Below, one piece after another: positions 45,421-57,344 of a DNA stretch of 64,000 bases. The stretch comes from Lepas anatifera (Eukaryota > Arthropoda > Thecostraca > Lepadidae). Within the stretch, counting starts at the first letter, position 1. Every line of letters begins with the position of its first letter. The translations under genes were made by a program, and so were the position numbers. Under the pieces are notes generated by a model that saw only the letters and a list, made by a program, of their open reading frames with translations, made no database searches and was not told the origin of the DNA. The DNA lies in assembly GCA_034440635.1 (NCBI GenBank), contig JAOTON010001042.1, positions 24,826 through 88,825 on the forward strand. Reading direction: 5' to 3'.

Positions 45421-45800
45421 ATTCTTGGCGGTTCTAAGGATGTAAATTTGACCTAATTTGACTATGCAAGGTCATATTATATGTCATTTGATTCGGCATG
45501 CTGCGAGTATTCATATAGTTTAAATTGATTTGCTCTATCTTTACTTGTTCAGATGTAACAACCGCAAACCTTAATTTACATGTTATCCCGATGACGGTAC
45601 GTTTTGACCTCTAGTGACCTTAAATGTGACCTGACAAAAACAATGGTCCAAATACTTTCGCTGGAGAAGCGGATGGGCTACCCAAAGCCGTTTACCGTTT
45701 TTCGCTACCTAGTGTGGTTCTCGAGATCTCAGGGAGGGCGGGTACCCGCCCCCCCCGTCAAAGCGAAGGTGGCTCAGACCCCCGTCAATGCGCGTTTTAG

Positions 45801-46699
45801 GACATGTGGAGCTGAAAGGATTTTTCAAGTGCCGCCCTCCTCCCCGACTTGGTGCACATCACCCCAAGCTGGAAGCTCTCTGAATTCCGGATAGCTCCTT
45901 GTACAGGTCAATAGACGGTCTGTCCCAGGTACTTCAATTTCTAAAGGCTGGTTGGCTTCAAAGCCCCCTCCCACTTAAGTGCAAGCAAGCTGCATCTTCT
46001 GCCAAGCTAAGTGCTAGCTGGAGCATTCGACAACAGATCGAAAAGTCGATAACACCTTCACATCGCAGATTTCGGTGTATTTCTTGTTAGGGGTGGTGGC
46101 TATTGATGGAGCTGATGTATATTTTTGTATTCGTTTTCTTCGTTGACTTACTGTTTGAAAATTATAGCCTCAGGCATTTTGACTATACTCGCTTACATGT
46201 CTTTTTTAGAGACGAAATTTTATATTTATGCTTCTACAAATACCATAAAAACTTTATCTAGGTCTCTTAAGGACGAATTACGAATTCTGGCTCATGAGAA
46301 ATATAATTCAAAAATTTAGATTTTGAATAGATTATACATTCATGAATTTTCAAAATACATAAAACCTACCTTCGTATGACTTATTTTAATTTTTTGAGGC
46401 TCATATTACACTTTATACTTTTCTCTATAATACTCAGCAATAAAAAATGTCATGTAGGAGTTTGCATAATTATATGCTTGTTGTCAGAGTAATTTAGTTT
46501 GATAAATGCCGGCCGGCTTAAGCGGCACCCCACCGGGGGCCCGGCGCTGCCTTCGCCCCACCGGGGTCATCAATTGCCCTTCCCCTCTGACTCCGAGAAT
46601 ATCGGTGTTAGCGCAAATCTGCAAAGTGCATTGGACAGCTCATCAGTTCAGTATGATTTTGGTTTGCATTTTTAAGCGCTCAGGTCAATGATTTGACTT
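45801..46699. other. Non-coding stretch
   Basis: Short ORFs only. GGGGCCCGG/CCCCACCGGGG GC-rich patch near 46520-46570, similar in character to the GC-rich ends of families A and B. Confidence 0.35.
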
Positions 46700-47440
46700 C
46701 CAGAGGTCAAGTTTAGTCACGATAGGCTATTTCCAGTAAAATATGCAATGCTTAAGAAGCCTGGGGAGTGCTCTCATACCACTAGAGCTATTGAGATTTT
46801 GTAAAGTAAATTTGATAGGAAAATGCCAGGAATTTCTCAGCTATGTCAAACATAATGACACCCCGCCAGTAGCTTGACCTCCATAGGGCACATCATGACC
46901 TAACATGAACTGAGGTCACGAAAGGTCAGAAAGTGACCTTGGCGTATACCAAATGAAATCCAGTGACGAGACATACGCGATGATATTTAATGCAGCGCTC
47001 TAGCGTGATTAGGTCAAAAGTTATCGTCAAAATAATGTTTTGACCCCTGGTGACCTGTGATGACCTCAGATAGGTCAAAGGGTAAATATTGCCCCTGGAA
47101 TCCGTGAAAGGGTGGCCAAAAATGCTTTCCTAAGAAATACAAACATCTGCAATCATTTTTGCGACTTTTAGATCATAACGCAACTTTTCCCCATACTTTT
47201 TCTAAGGGAGCGGTCACCGCGTGACCTGACCTCAGGTCTCCAAATAAAAAATCCCGGATACAAATTTTGTAGACCCTGGAGGGCTCATCAATTGTAGAAA
47301 GTTTCAAATCGATCGGCTCAGAAATGTAGCTATGGTAGAGGCCAAAAGGTGACCTTGGTTTTCCTCCCTTGTGACCTGACCTAGTTGGACCCGGGGTAAA
47401 AAATTCAAGGATGATGGGAAAAGCATGGGTAAGAGATAGG
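46700..47440 (+). repeat. AGGTCA-rich repeat, family B, copy 3
   Basis: Co-linear with 26740-27440 over its whole length but more diverged. It lacks the GC-rich end and instead stops at GGGTAAGAGATAGGGTGCATC. A fragment beginning TGATGCACCCTAGTAAGAGATC at 54035 carries that missing end. Confidence 0.75.
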
Positions 47441-47999
47441 GTGCATCAAAATTCAATGCAAAAATTCAAAATAAAAATATCGAACTGTCTGGGCCCGCGT
47501 TTCGTTTGACTGCAATTACCTATTATTTTGATGAAGTTTTGTTTGAATTCATAAATATTTAGAGGTGCAACCAAGCGATTGAAATTTAAAAAAATCCTGT
47601 TTTGATGATTGCCCTGCATATTGGGGGCGTTTAGAAGCTGCAGGATATAATTGTTAAAGAACACGATACATAAAGTTCAGAATATATATAATGAGCAAGA
47701 CATATCAAATAGTTATACAGGAAATGTTTCACTGATCATGCTTGCATAACAAACTAACTGGAGATTTTCCTTTAGGTGCCGCCCACTCGCTGCGTCTACT
47801 CCAATATCCGACGCGAGTTTGATACCAGGCTTGGAGAAGTAGCCAAAAGCAGTATTAGATATATCCTTGAGCCTTTGTCTTACTATTTATCCAGCTTGCG
47901 CTTGTAGCACAAAATAGTCGGCTGTTGAGAACGGTGCTGCTTCACTGTTTGCAACACATTTTGCAGGTGGGCTTAATTATCAATGATATAAAAAATATG

Positions 48000-48900
48000 T
48001 CTTGAGCTTGACGCTGTGCTCAGCGTAATAATTGACGACATTCACAGCGCATACATTCTTTGCGCTTGACCTGCATGCTTCACTGCTCGCCCGATTGTGT
48101 ACAACAAGCCAGAGAAATGCTGGACTGATGCACAGTTGATGGATGCCAAACCAGCAGCCTGGGTTTGCGAGGTCGGCCAAGCTGGTGCTGGATGAGAGGA
48201 CTGGAAAGTTGGGTTTTCCGTAGCAAGTGCTGTAGCGCAGCTGCGGGTCTCGCATACAAAGAACACCTGGCTCCTCGTTCAAGATGGCATCAGCCAGAGC
48301 CCTCTGCTCAGCAACTGATATCTTACGCTGAACGAAACTATTGGTTGCATCTCACCCGTGAGGTAACAGAAGTGTCTCTCCAGTGCCTTCATTGCTGATG
48401 CTGCGATGCCCTCATCGACAGCCAATGTGGTTAGGTGGTGGTATAGTTTGAGGTCATTCTATGTGGCAGGTACGGATATGTCGCAGTTCAGTCTCCATGC
48501 GGGAGGGAGAGAGTCAGTGCTGTCACACTCAGGTTCCAGTATTCTTCAGTTGTCCCGCAGACGTGCAAACAAGGCAACGCCTGGTGAGCGGAACGTCTCT
48601 ACTTTGAGATCTGAGAACACGTACCCAATGAGCACTTCACCGATGTAGCGGCGGCACCCCAACCAGAGCAGAGGTCGCCCCAAGAAGAGCTGGATGGCAA
48701 TGTATGCTGCCGTGGGGTGACCAGTGTTGGATGCCATTGAGTCAAATGCCATGTTAGTAATCTGGTCGGCACAGACCCAGAACGGGAGCAGCTTGCATGT
48801 CAGCTAGACGATGGTTGTTCCCCATGCCTCATCAGTGGCTTTCGTGTATGCTGGTGAAACAAGCTGTTCTAATCGCTCGGAATGTCCATCGGCTACAGGT
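48000..48900 (-). pseudogene. Broken gene of a widespread multi-copy invertebrate protein family
   Basis: The minus-strand frame 48752-48546 reads MAFDSMASNTGHPTAAYIAI, then LGRPLLWLGCRRYIGEVLI and FSDLKVETFRSPGVALFARL. I recognise this pattern (hydrophobic FDTTASNTG, GRPLLW-ACRHHIGE, DLK-SP) from an uncharacterised repeated protein seen in many invertebrate genomes, probably transposon-derived. Downstream frames give ALERHFCYLTGEM and PTFQSSHPAPAWPTS-like pieces in the expected order. Upstream, FWVCADQITN precedes with a stop between. Several stops and frame changes break it. Function is unknown. Confidence 0.45.
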
Positions 48901-50015
48901 AGACGCTTCTACAATTGGCGCTTATTATGGAGCATAGGTTTCATCTTGGTATTGCAATTTTACTTGTTATAATGAAAACTTAAGATGACTACCAATCAAA
49001 GCATCAAGAGGAGAAGCGTCACGGACAATACAATTCTAGTCGATTATGCATGAGACATTTTTGGATTAACTGGGCACAGAATAATGATTATTGGGGTTAA
49101 ACGACGCAGGGGTCTAAAAAGTGAGCTTGTGGTCGCCGACTAAAATCCAAGCTTCTTCGATGGTCGCCGAACCTAATGCTACATGTATTACAAAATCGGT
49201 CTTAAAAGTGGTATAAATATGGCTATAGGGAAGCACTGGCGAGTGCAAGGGGGATGGTTCCAATAAAATATAGATATAAAAACCTATAAAATATAGATCG
49301 GGTTTCTCGATATCGATGACCTAAGCCAGAATCAAGTCATTACCTAAGTGATTTCATGAGATTATAATTCAGTATTAAAGTCAAAGTTATGATCTGAAAG
49401 CAACAAAACTATACATGCTGGCCCTTAACCCTAGCCCCGGTGACCAGCATGAATCACCTATGAACCCCCCCTGGTGGGAGGGTGTTAAAAATGACACCCT
49501 CGATCTCGGAAACAAAGAAAGAAGCGGAAAAAGCGATCGAAAGGTCACCGGAAATGCAATCGGCGTTACTCCTGGAATTTTTGCGTAAGGTCAATACTGT
49601 GGTCACCAGAGGGGAAAAATTCATATACGTCAAAATGTATCAAATGCAGTGCTCTATAAAACCTTGCTTATCTCCGTACGCAAAATAGCCGGAACCACTT
49701 TCTCAACGCTATTCGACAGAGCCCGACCAGCTCTTTCACTAAGGCAACATCCATTTTCATATCAGGTCAAAGGCTAGGGCGCAACAGGACACTGAATATT
49801 GGAGATGTTATCACGTAGCTTCAAGTTATAATAGGAAGAACACTCGCTTTCAGCGTGATATGTCGGACCTAAAAGCCAATGTTGGATAGTGATCAGTCAT
49901 TTATACGCACTACGCAGTCATGAATACGTATCGATAGTGCCCACTGAGCTTAGGTTAAGTCTGTTTGGAGGTCAATCGAGGTCAAAGATGATACGCTGTC
50001 CGTACACAAGGGCAA
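48901..50015. other. Non-coding stretch with family A-like scrap
   Basis: 49300-49350 (ATATCGATGACCTAAGCC, AGTCATTACC) resembles a piece of family A. 49490-49510 (CCTCGATCTCGGAAAC) resembles the head of family C. Nothing coding is recognised. Confidence 0.4.
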
Positions 50016-50222
50016 TCAAATGGGCGCCGAAAGCTGTGGGACGGGGTACCTACGCATCCCCCTGTTGGCCAACCAGGGGGGACATCTCCCCAAATTTTCG
50101 GTTCATCGTCAATAATGCTGTCAGGTACCAAATATGCTCACAATTCCCCTGCCCCGGCCAGCACCAGCCCGGGTCCGTTCCCCTGTAAAAATTCCGTGGC
50201 AGCACCCCTGGGCATTAAAATT
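50016..50222 (+). repeat. Dispersed repeat, family L, copy 1
   Basis: ATGGGCGCCGAAAGC, TTGGCCAACCAGGGGG, AATAATGCTGTCAGGTACC, CCAGCACCAGCCCGGGTC and AATTCCGTGG recur in order, inverted, at 54192-54423. Confidence 0.75.
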
Positions 50223-50720
50223 TTCGCCCATTACTTCTATACCAAGCAAGATACAACCATGATTGATTCACCATTGTTGTTCTCTCATCAATAATGGTTT
50301 TATTTTGTGTCCATCCATGTGAAAAATTGTTAGGCCTTATCTTGGAGACAAATAAAAGGGTTTGCAGCACCTTAAAAAGAGCCTCAGGAACAGTTCCGAT
50401 GTTTCATTTAACTAGAGAAAAAACATTTTTCATGTACATACATGCGTCATGAAATACTTTTCATTCTTCACCTTGAGGCGCCACAAATCAGATAAATTCC
50501 TGTAACATTTCAAATAAATAATTCAAACATTATTCATTGGCAACATTTCCTCAGAAGTACAGTGGAAAATATCAACCATTGCTAAGATGAGGCCCAATTT
50601 TTGCTCCATTGTTGAACATGGTTCTACTCAAAGCAATAGCAATGCTGTCTCTTGGGAATAACCTTATTTTCTTTGCATGACATCATTCCCATGATAACTA
50701 TTTCCAAAGCTCTTAATTGA
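50223..50720. other. Non-coding stretch, nothing recognised
   Basis: AT-rich sequence with no supported feature. Confidence 0.4.
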
Positions 50721-50732
50721 TGCATTTTAGCA

Positions 50733-50904
50733 TTAATAATCAGGACTGAAAAAGTTTCCAGAATAAATGCTGATGACCCATTTGGACCAGGATTGGGTAC
50801 TGAGAAGAACAGTTTGCATTTCAGCAACCTGTTCTTTTGTGGTGGACACAATCTGTGATATTTCTACTGTACCTCTGTGGCAGTGCTTCCATAGTTCATC
50901 CATG
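50733..50904 (-). CDS. Weak candidate exon, unrecognised
   Basis: A minus-strand frame is preceded by TTTTGTTTTCTCTAG (acceptor-like; exon from 50904). It reads SMDELWKHCHRGTVEISQIV and STTKEQVAEMQTVLLS, which looks protein-like and helical. No strong donor is visible at its end, and a GTACAG inside could also serve. No family is recognised. Confidence 0.2.
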
Positions 50905-51184
50905 CTAGAGAAAACAAAACGAGTCAACTTTCTTGTGACAAAAAATACAAGATATTATCAGAAACTTGGATGCATATAATCAATCAGTTAAAAACATACA
51001 CACACAACCTGATCACCCAGTGTGCATCCATCTGTGCAAAAGACACAGCTTATTCTATGTTTGGCAGACTTGGATTGGACCATTGTCCTTGTAGTGGAGT
51101 CTTCTGGCAAATTGGAAATGGTTTTTCACATCTTTGTGCTGTGCAGGAATGCACATTTATATCCCTTATGGGGTACCAATGCAA

Positions 51185-51280
51185 AGTGATGGATCTAGGA
51201 TTTTAGTAGGGGGCAGCCCTCTGAGATTGCATCCTGTCAAGCAAAAGGGCACACTTTACCCAAAAGGGTGGCTATCGTCA
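51185..51280 (+). repeat. Decayed family E-like MITE fragment
   Basis: GGGGGCAGCCCTCTGAG followed by AAAGGGCACACTTTACCCAAAAGGG parallels the interior of the 15085 copy. Ends are not preserved. Confidence 0.4.
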
Positions 51281-53280
51281 TCAATCAGTGGGAGAAAACT
51301 GTAATTGGTGTGACTTAAAAATGGTAACAGTGCCATAAATGGGAATGCTTGACCCATAGATGGGAACACCCATTCCCAATTATGGGAATGCTTGAGACCA
51401 TTTTCCAGAACAAAAATTTTGGGCCATGAAACAAACTTTTCGTCTTTCTACCTGGCTTATTTCTGTTCTTCAAATTTTAGAGGGCATTTATCTTTCAAAC
51501 AGAAACAGGAAATCATACTTTATACCCTGCTTCAAATATTGAAGCTCAACATGTTTATTATGATCATTCACATGTCTTGGTGCATCTGTGTAAATAAAAC
51601 ACTAGTCATATACAAAATCAATTAATATATATCTAGAAAAACAACAAAAAGTTTTTAAATATTTGATTTATATTGCCACTTGAGATAATAATATATACAG
51701 ACCAAGACATATGGCCATACAGAACATGATGCGAGCCAACCTAGCATAACAAAACCTGTTTTCAGCACCTTTAATGCCATTTTACACAACTTCTAAACTT
51801 CAAAGCTCCATATGTAGCCCCATCATTTGTATTCTAGTGGTGGGGGCAGTAGCAAGGTATTTTCTGCCTCGCAGATCTGGTTTAATCAGTTTTGGGGTAC
51901 CCTTTTTCTTCAGGCCGCCCTGAATCCTTTCAAACTTACGGGGTCCTGAACTCGAGTTCAGGGATCCCTTGGACCTGTCACTGCTGTGGCACCCCAAATG
52001 GAAGCTCATGATAATTTCTGTGCCTACTAAGAGCATCCTAAAAATTTTCCTATTTCTCATTTCAGGGAATTTAAAATCGTTAAATAACAGGCCTACTTGG
52101 TCACCCAGTTATATGTCCAGCTATAAGGCAAGAACATGGTGGTATCAAAAATAGTATACTTGTAATGGATAGTCTCATAATTAGGGCACCACAAAAATCG
52201 TTCAGAATATCCACGCCCTTGGGAATGTGTGACTATAGAACAATGTTTACGATGACATTTCAGTGTGATTGTGGTTGGAAAGAGTTTAAACATGCACCAC
52301 TGGTATTCAAGTTTTTTTCCTTCTGAGACTTTTCGCGGTAAAGCAAAACAAGGAAACATCATTGCAAGTAGACTCCAAAACCCACCTAGATTGCACGGAC
52401 CGTCTATGATAAACGCACATCTTGATTTAACCCCATGGATTTAACAAATTGAACACCAGTCGTCAAAAACGGCGCCCACCAAGAATACAAAAATATTAGC
52501 GGCAGCCCACGCCGCGCTCGTTCTGACGGCCGCACACACCGAAAATGTACCAGGGCGACCACCTGCGACCAGGCAACCACGCAAGTCGGCGGTTTCGGCC
52601 GACTCGGTCGCCCATTGGTCGCCTATTGAAAAAAATGAAAATCACCGACTTGGTACCGACTCGTGACGGATTCTAGTACATTCTAGTTTGAACTTAAAAA
52701 TAATACATAGATACGGTATAAGGAGATGGCATCAGCTAAGGTACCAGGTAATTTCAGTCGCTTTTCATAAAATTGGAACCAAAAATTGTAATAAGAAGAA
52801 ACATAACTAGCAAAGACTAGCAGCAACTAAGGGCGGTGATGATGCCAGATGTAATCGGCCAAAGATGCCCCGTTGTAGCCAAGCTGTCTTTCAGAAACGC
52901 CAAACAAGCCGGGAAACGAAGGCTAACTTGGCTCTTTGTCGAAGTAGATTCTGCCCATTCTTGGCTAAAGGAACTGGCAGACTTCATCCAATAGATTTGT
53001 ATGGGCACTGGGTGTATTACGATGACGCGTGGAGACAGTGGAGAGGGTAACCATATTTAGAAGCAGGAGCGGATGGTGGAAGCTAAAATCATGGGAAAAC
53101 AGATGGAATCAGAGTTTGAGACGGTTGCTGAGTCGCCAACTAAAAGATGATAGGGTCGCCGACGGCGTAGGTAGATCGGCAAGTTTTTAGACCCCTGAAA
53201 CGACGCACCAACTGCCAAGGTTTTCGGCGTCGCCAACTCTCACCTTGTTGGGGGATTTTGAAGATCAGATCGAATTATTC
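51281..53280. other. Mostly non-coding stretch
   Basis: Several overlapping ORFs near 52815-53050 have splice-like edges in more than one frame, so no single one can be defended. Otherwise nothing recognised. Confidence 0.3.
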
Positions 53281-53282
53281 AG

Positions 53283-53356
53283 AGGCTCCGCCGGGACTTG
53301 AACCCATCACCGGGGCTTAGCAGACTTTGATGCTATCCACTAAGCCACCCATCCCC
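53283..53356 (-). tRNA. tRNA-like sequence (probable tRNA pseudogene or SINE head)
   Basis: On the minus strand GGGGATGGG is followed by a box A match (TGGCTTAGTGG) and, about 30 bases on, by a box B match (GGTTCAAGTCC), the internal RNA polymerase III promoter. T-arm and D-arm are recognisable. The acceptor stem does not close (3' side CGGAGCC against GGGGATG) and the anticodon stem is poor, so a working tRNA is unlikely. Confidence 0.5.
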
Positions 53357-53861
53357 TAACTGAGCACAAACATGATGTTTGCTTTTATGTCAACCTCCAA
53401 AACCTACCGGACTATCATTATTCATTTACCAAATCAGCGGCTTATAAAACTTAACGGTGAAAATCTCACCCGGTATAGGTACTCCGGCGACCTGCTTTAG
53501 TGGCCCGCGTTCCCGGTTCTCTAGTGCCAGCCTCCAGTAGACACTATTGGGGACTGATTGCTTCATAGCATCATGTGTCACTCTGATCATGGAACTTAGT
53601 TGACATGGTAACAAATGCGGGAGCTTGTAAGTTTTTGTTCCTGCTATGCGGCCTGTATTTACCGACTCTAACCTACGTTTAGGTGTCAAAAGCTTGCAAT
53701 CTGGGGCTGATAAAAAAGGGACTCTTGCTAGTTTAGAAACAATAAATATATCTTAAACCAAAGATTAAACATTTTTCTTGGTATTGCTTCAGCTAAAACC
53801 GACACCCGAAGCATTCTTCGATGGATGGCACGGTAAAGCCCCCGACAAAAAAGTTGGCACC

Positions 53862-53890
53862 ATTTCTAGCGTGGGTTCGAACCCAGGTAA
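53862..53890 (+). other. Box B / T-arm-like motif
   Basis: GTGGGTTCGAACCCAGG forms a near-perfect T-arm-like hairpin containing GGTTCGAACCC. No box A or full cloverleaf accompanies it, so it may be a tRNA or SINE remnant. Confidence 0.3.
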
Positions 53891-54034
53891 GGACAGTTTT
53901 TACCACAAATCTTTAGATGCGAGGTTGCACCTCTAAACAATCATTTACGAACTTTATATTTTATAGGTGACTTAAACTAGTGTCAAGGAACATTTTTGTT
54001 ACCCAGACAGCACAATATTTAGAAAATGTATATT

Positions 54035-54150
54035 TTGATGCACCCTAGTAAGAGATCATCAACTGCGTTGCTGCGCCTCCTCGTTTGTCTGCTATTCTGA
54101 AAAAAATTGGGGGGGGCATTGATGGCTCCCCGGTGGGGCGAGGGTTAAAC
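54035..54150 (+). repeat. Family B repeat, 3' end fragment (copy 4)
   Basis: GCGTTGCTGCGCCTCCTCGT, CTGAAAAAAATTGGGGGGG and CCCGGTGGGGCGAGGGTTAA match the right end of the 3769 and 26740 copies. Confidence 0.7.
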
Positions 54151-54191
54151 CACCGTTCACCGCAGCATGTAATTCATACTCGTGAGCGGTT

Positions 54192-54423
54192 AAACACTAA
54201 ATATCAGTGTGGGAGGCCCCTGGATCGCATCCAGGGGCAGCCCCACGGAATTTTCGCAGGGGGGCAGACCCGGGCTGGTGCTGACCGGGGAGGCGAATTT
54301 TGAGCATATTCGGTAACTGACAGCATTAATGATAATTGAATCAAAAATTTTGGGGGACGTCCCCCTGGTTGGCCAACAAGGGGGACGCGTCCACCCCGTC
54401 CCCCCGCTTTCGGCGCCCATGAT
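54192..54423 (-). repeat. Dispersed repeat, family L, copy 2
   Basis: Inverted copy of 50016-50222, slightly longer, with a hairpin CCCCTGGATCGCATCCAGGGG (about 54218-54238) at one side. Confidence 0.75.
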
Positions 54424-54486
54424 CGCAGCTGTCTTCTGGCAGACTTTTCTGTGCCCACCTCTTAACCGAGGAGGAGATTACAGTAC

Positions 54487-54704
54487 CCTGGGTAATAGGG
54501 TGGAGTGAAAAAAATCAAAATTATTTGGATCGTTCCTTAACATTGTTTTCTATTGTGCTAGGCCTTATGAAACTCAGAAATGAAAGATTTTTGGAAATTG
54601 GACCACGGGAACATGAGCAATATCGAGCATTTATGCATGGATGTTTGAGGAACTTTTGGCGTTGCAGTCTCCATTGCAAATCTTTGGTGCTAGCGTACTC
54701 TGGT
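54487..54704 (+). mobile_element. MITE, family H, copy 1, left part (split by piggyBac)
   Basis: ACCCTGGGTAATAGGGTGGAGTG through GGTGCTAGCGTAC is the reverse complement of 62095-62312. The repeat resumes at 57729-57782 (GCAGATCACGTGCAG, GAAGCGTGGGGATCACCC), so the piggyBac element landed inside it. Confidence 0.8.
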
Positions 54705-54828
54705 TTAACCCGGATCTGCCCAAATTTTTATTTCTAAAAAATGCATATTTTCTGTGTCCTTAGGTGCCACTGAGTACGAATATGCGGCGCTTTTTTGGTT
54801 ATGACGTCGCGTTCACGAGATATGCGGC

Positions 54829-54849
54829 ATCTATATATAGACTATGGGC
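54829..54849 (+). repeat. Subterminal repeat of the piggyBac element, left
   Basis: ATCTATATATAGACTATGG plus GC recurs inverted at 57345-57365 and direct at 57695-57715. Confidence 0.9.
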
Positions 54850-55230
54850 TGATACGTGCACAAAATCGGAGCATTCTGATGATTCACGCGTGTAACGTGA
54901 TGTAATTTATTTGAATGTTCAGAGTTAGTTGTGATTTACACGTAACAGCTGTCTGCAACATGAGAGGGACCATTTCCTCAATTTTTAATGGGCATGCATG
55001 TGCAATGCCTCCAGTCAACGGCGGCCGTCATCCCCAGGGTATGGGGACCAGTCGTAAGAAAATGCCGAAGTTTCGATGAACACAAGTTGACTTCCATAAC
55101 TGTATTAGGAACAAACTTTCAGGGAAAACGGTACAAAACTATAGTACAGTAAGTTCTGATCAAGTTAAGATCATGTTCAGCCTAGCGCCGCCACTTCCGG
55201 TCAGAAAACGGAGCACGCGACCAGTGCTTC

Positions 55231-57020
55231 TCACACATTCTGTTCCGGCTGGTGGTAACCACGGAAACACTTCATGCACAGTGCCACGCGACACTTGGAG
55301 CACGCACTGGACGGACGCGACTTGCACGTCGGCAGTGCGCACTTTCGGCCTTGCTCCGCCACTTGTGGCCAGTGCTCCATGCCGTCGAAGCGGGCGTCAT
55401 CGGCAACTGCGCACAGGCGCGGTCTGCCCGCTCTCCGAGCTCGAGTGACTCCCCGGCGCCGCAAGCAGAGTTCGCGCCACCTCGCGTCGGAAGTCCAGCA
55501 GAGGCATCTCGCCGTGCCCATCCAGCCGGTGCAGCACCCATGCGTTGAAGACGGCCGCGTCCAGCATCCAGGTGAAAATCGGCCACCACCACTTCTTCCG
55601 GCGCATGTTGATGCGGTAGAGACCGATTCTCTGGTCGGCGCGGTCCGTGCCGCCCATGCTGCGGTTGTACAGCTGGACAACAAATGGTTGGTCCACTGAC
55701 ACTTTCTTCTTCTCCTTCGCTGACCAGCGTGACGCTTTCTGCAGAGGATGCTCGGCGGCGAGGGTGGAGGCGATGGTGACGACGGAGTTATCCTTCCACC
55801 GAGTGAGCGCGATCTTGTTCGTCGTGTCGTACACGACAGACACGGCACCACGCGGCTTGCTCTTCATAGCCTTATGATCTGTGATCGGGCAGGAGCGCGG
55901 GATGCGGTTTTCTCGGATCGTCCCCGTGCAAGCGTAGCCCCGCCTGCGCAGCTCTGCAACTAGCGGGAGGCCGGTGAAGTAGTTGTCGATGTAGACGCGG
56001 AGCGGAAGTGCACGCACAGCAGCCGGGACGTCGTCAAGAAGTCGGAGGAGCGTGCCGCCGCCCTTGCCGAACTTGCGTTCCACTTCAGAGGCATCTCCAC
56101 TCGCCCCCTGGTAGATGTCGAAGCGGAGCAGGAAGCCGGTGGTCCCACTGTTCAGGCACCAGGCCTTGAAGCCGAACCGCACCGGCTTGTTTGGGATTGC
56201 TTGTTTGCATCCGTGTCTTCCAAAATATTCAATCATTGCCTCGTCCAGATCAACATTGCAGTCCATCGGATACGCCTCCCCGAACCGAGCGTTGAGGATG
56301 TCCATCATCGGAGGCAGTTTTGTCATCCGGTCGCTGAGGTTCAGGTGCGCGTTGTCGGCGCAGTGAAGGTAGCGGATGATCTCCTCGAACCTGTTGCGTG
56401 ATATGGCCCCAGCGACGAGGGCGCACTGGAGATCTTCATCTGTGCTCCAGTAGTGTCGGCGACTGGGGAGAGAGTGGTAACCCGAGAGCAGCCATATCCC
56501 CAGCACGCGCTTCAACTCTCCGATGGTGAGCTGGAAGTTGGAGTCAGTCACCGCCGCATACTTGATGGTCTCTCGAACAAGGTGTGGATATACATCGGCA
56601 AGGAAGAAGTCCAGCTTCTGAATTGCGCTCTTTCCGACGACAATGGTGGGGGCGGCGAGAGGCCTGGCGTCCGGGAATTTTGCGAGGCGCCTCGTACCGT
56701 TGGTCCATTTGTAGTCCGCCCCATCTTTCTGCGAGCGTTTCTTCGAGGTGGAGACCTGTTTGGGGTTCCTCTTCTTCCTCCGTGTCGCCATCATCATCTC
56801 CGATCACACGTTCGTCGGCGAGGACCGCCACGGCGGGAGCGCAAAGCTGCCGTCCCGAGAGATTATCAATAGTTCCTCCGCCGTCTTCCTCGCCACTGTC
56901 TTCATCAGACTCCACATTGACCGCGGGGGGAGCAATGAAGATTTCATCCACAGCCGCGTCTTCATCGTCGATTGCATCGAGGACATCCAGCGCCGATCTG
57001 GCGCCCCTAAAAACCGTCAT
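55231..57020 (-). pseudogene. piggyBac-type transposase (DDE transposase), two frame breaks
   Basis: The N-terminal frame (57020 to about 56790) is acidic (SALDVLDAIDDEDAAVDE and GEEDGG...DDDGDTEEEEE), as usual for piggyBac. The main frame (56797-55397, 466 codons) carries the transposase core: LGIWLLSGYHSLPSRRHYWS, DLDEAMIEYFGRHGCKQ (first catalytic D, residue 185), RVYIDNYFTGLPLV (second D, 271), YNRSMGGTDRADQRIGLYR (third D, 385) and WWWPIFTWMLDAAVFNAW. The C-terminal cysteine-rich domain (RFDGMEHWP, then CALPTCKSR, CSKCRVALCMKCF, YH) lies in another frame after a break near 55450 and ends at 55231. The N-terminal break near 56790 might be an intron or an indel. The core itself has no stop, so inactivation is recent or due to sequencing error. 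Confidence 0.93.
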
Positions 57021-57344
57021 ATTTTGTCAGAGGAGTTTGAACTTTTTGGCTTGGGTATCACCTGAAATGGTGTCGAAACTCGCCTAACCCTCAAATTCAT
57101 GCTTCTCGAATTTCGGCCACTTTATATTGGAAAACTAAGGCCACTCATGCAAAAAAAAATGTTTGCGGACGAAGGGGGGGGGGTCGCCCAAAAAAACTGG
57201 GGACACGTCTCCCTTGCTCAACTGACAGTTTGCGATTGATTTTGGCGTTTGTTTTGCAAGCTCGCCCAGCCAAAAGATTGAGGGGTCTCATCCCTCGCTA
57301 GCCTCCCACAGGTTCCAATGCCATTGAATTTTGTACCCATAAAC

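Noticed and set aside
52817..53050. Three competing frames with splice-like edges
   Set aside because: Different frames on both strands look equally plausible, so none can be supported.
53283..53356. Functional tRNA gene
   Set aside because: Acceptor stem does not pair and the anticodon stem is poor; kept only as tRNA-like.
55252..55963. Plus-strand frames of 71-141 codons in the piggyBac region
   Set aside because: Antisense shadows of the GC-rich transposase on the minus strand.
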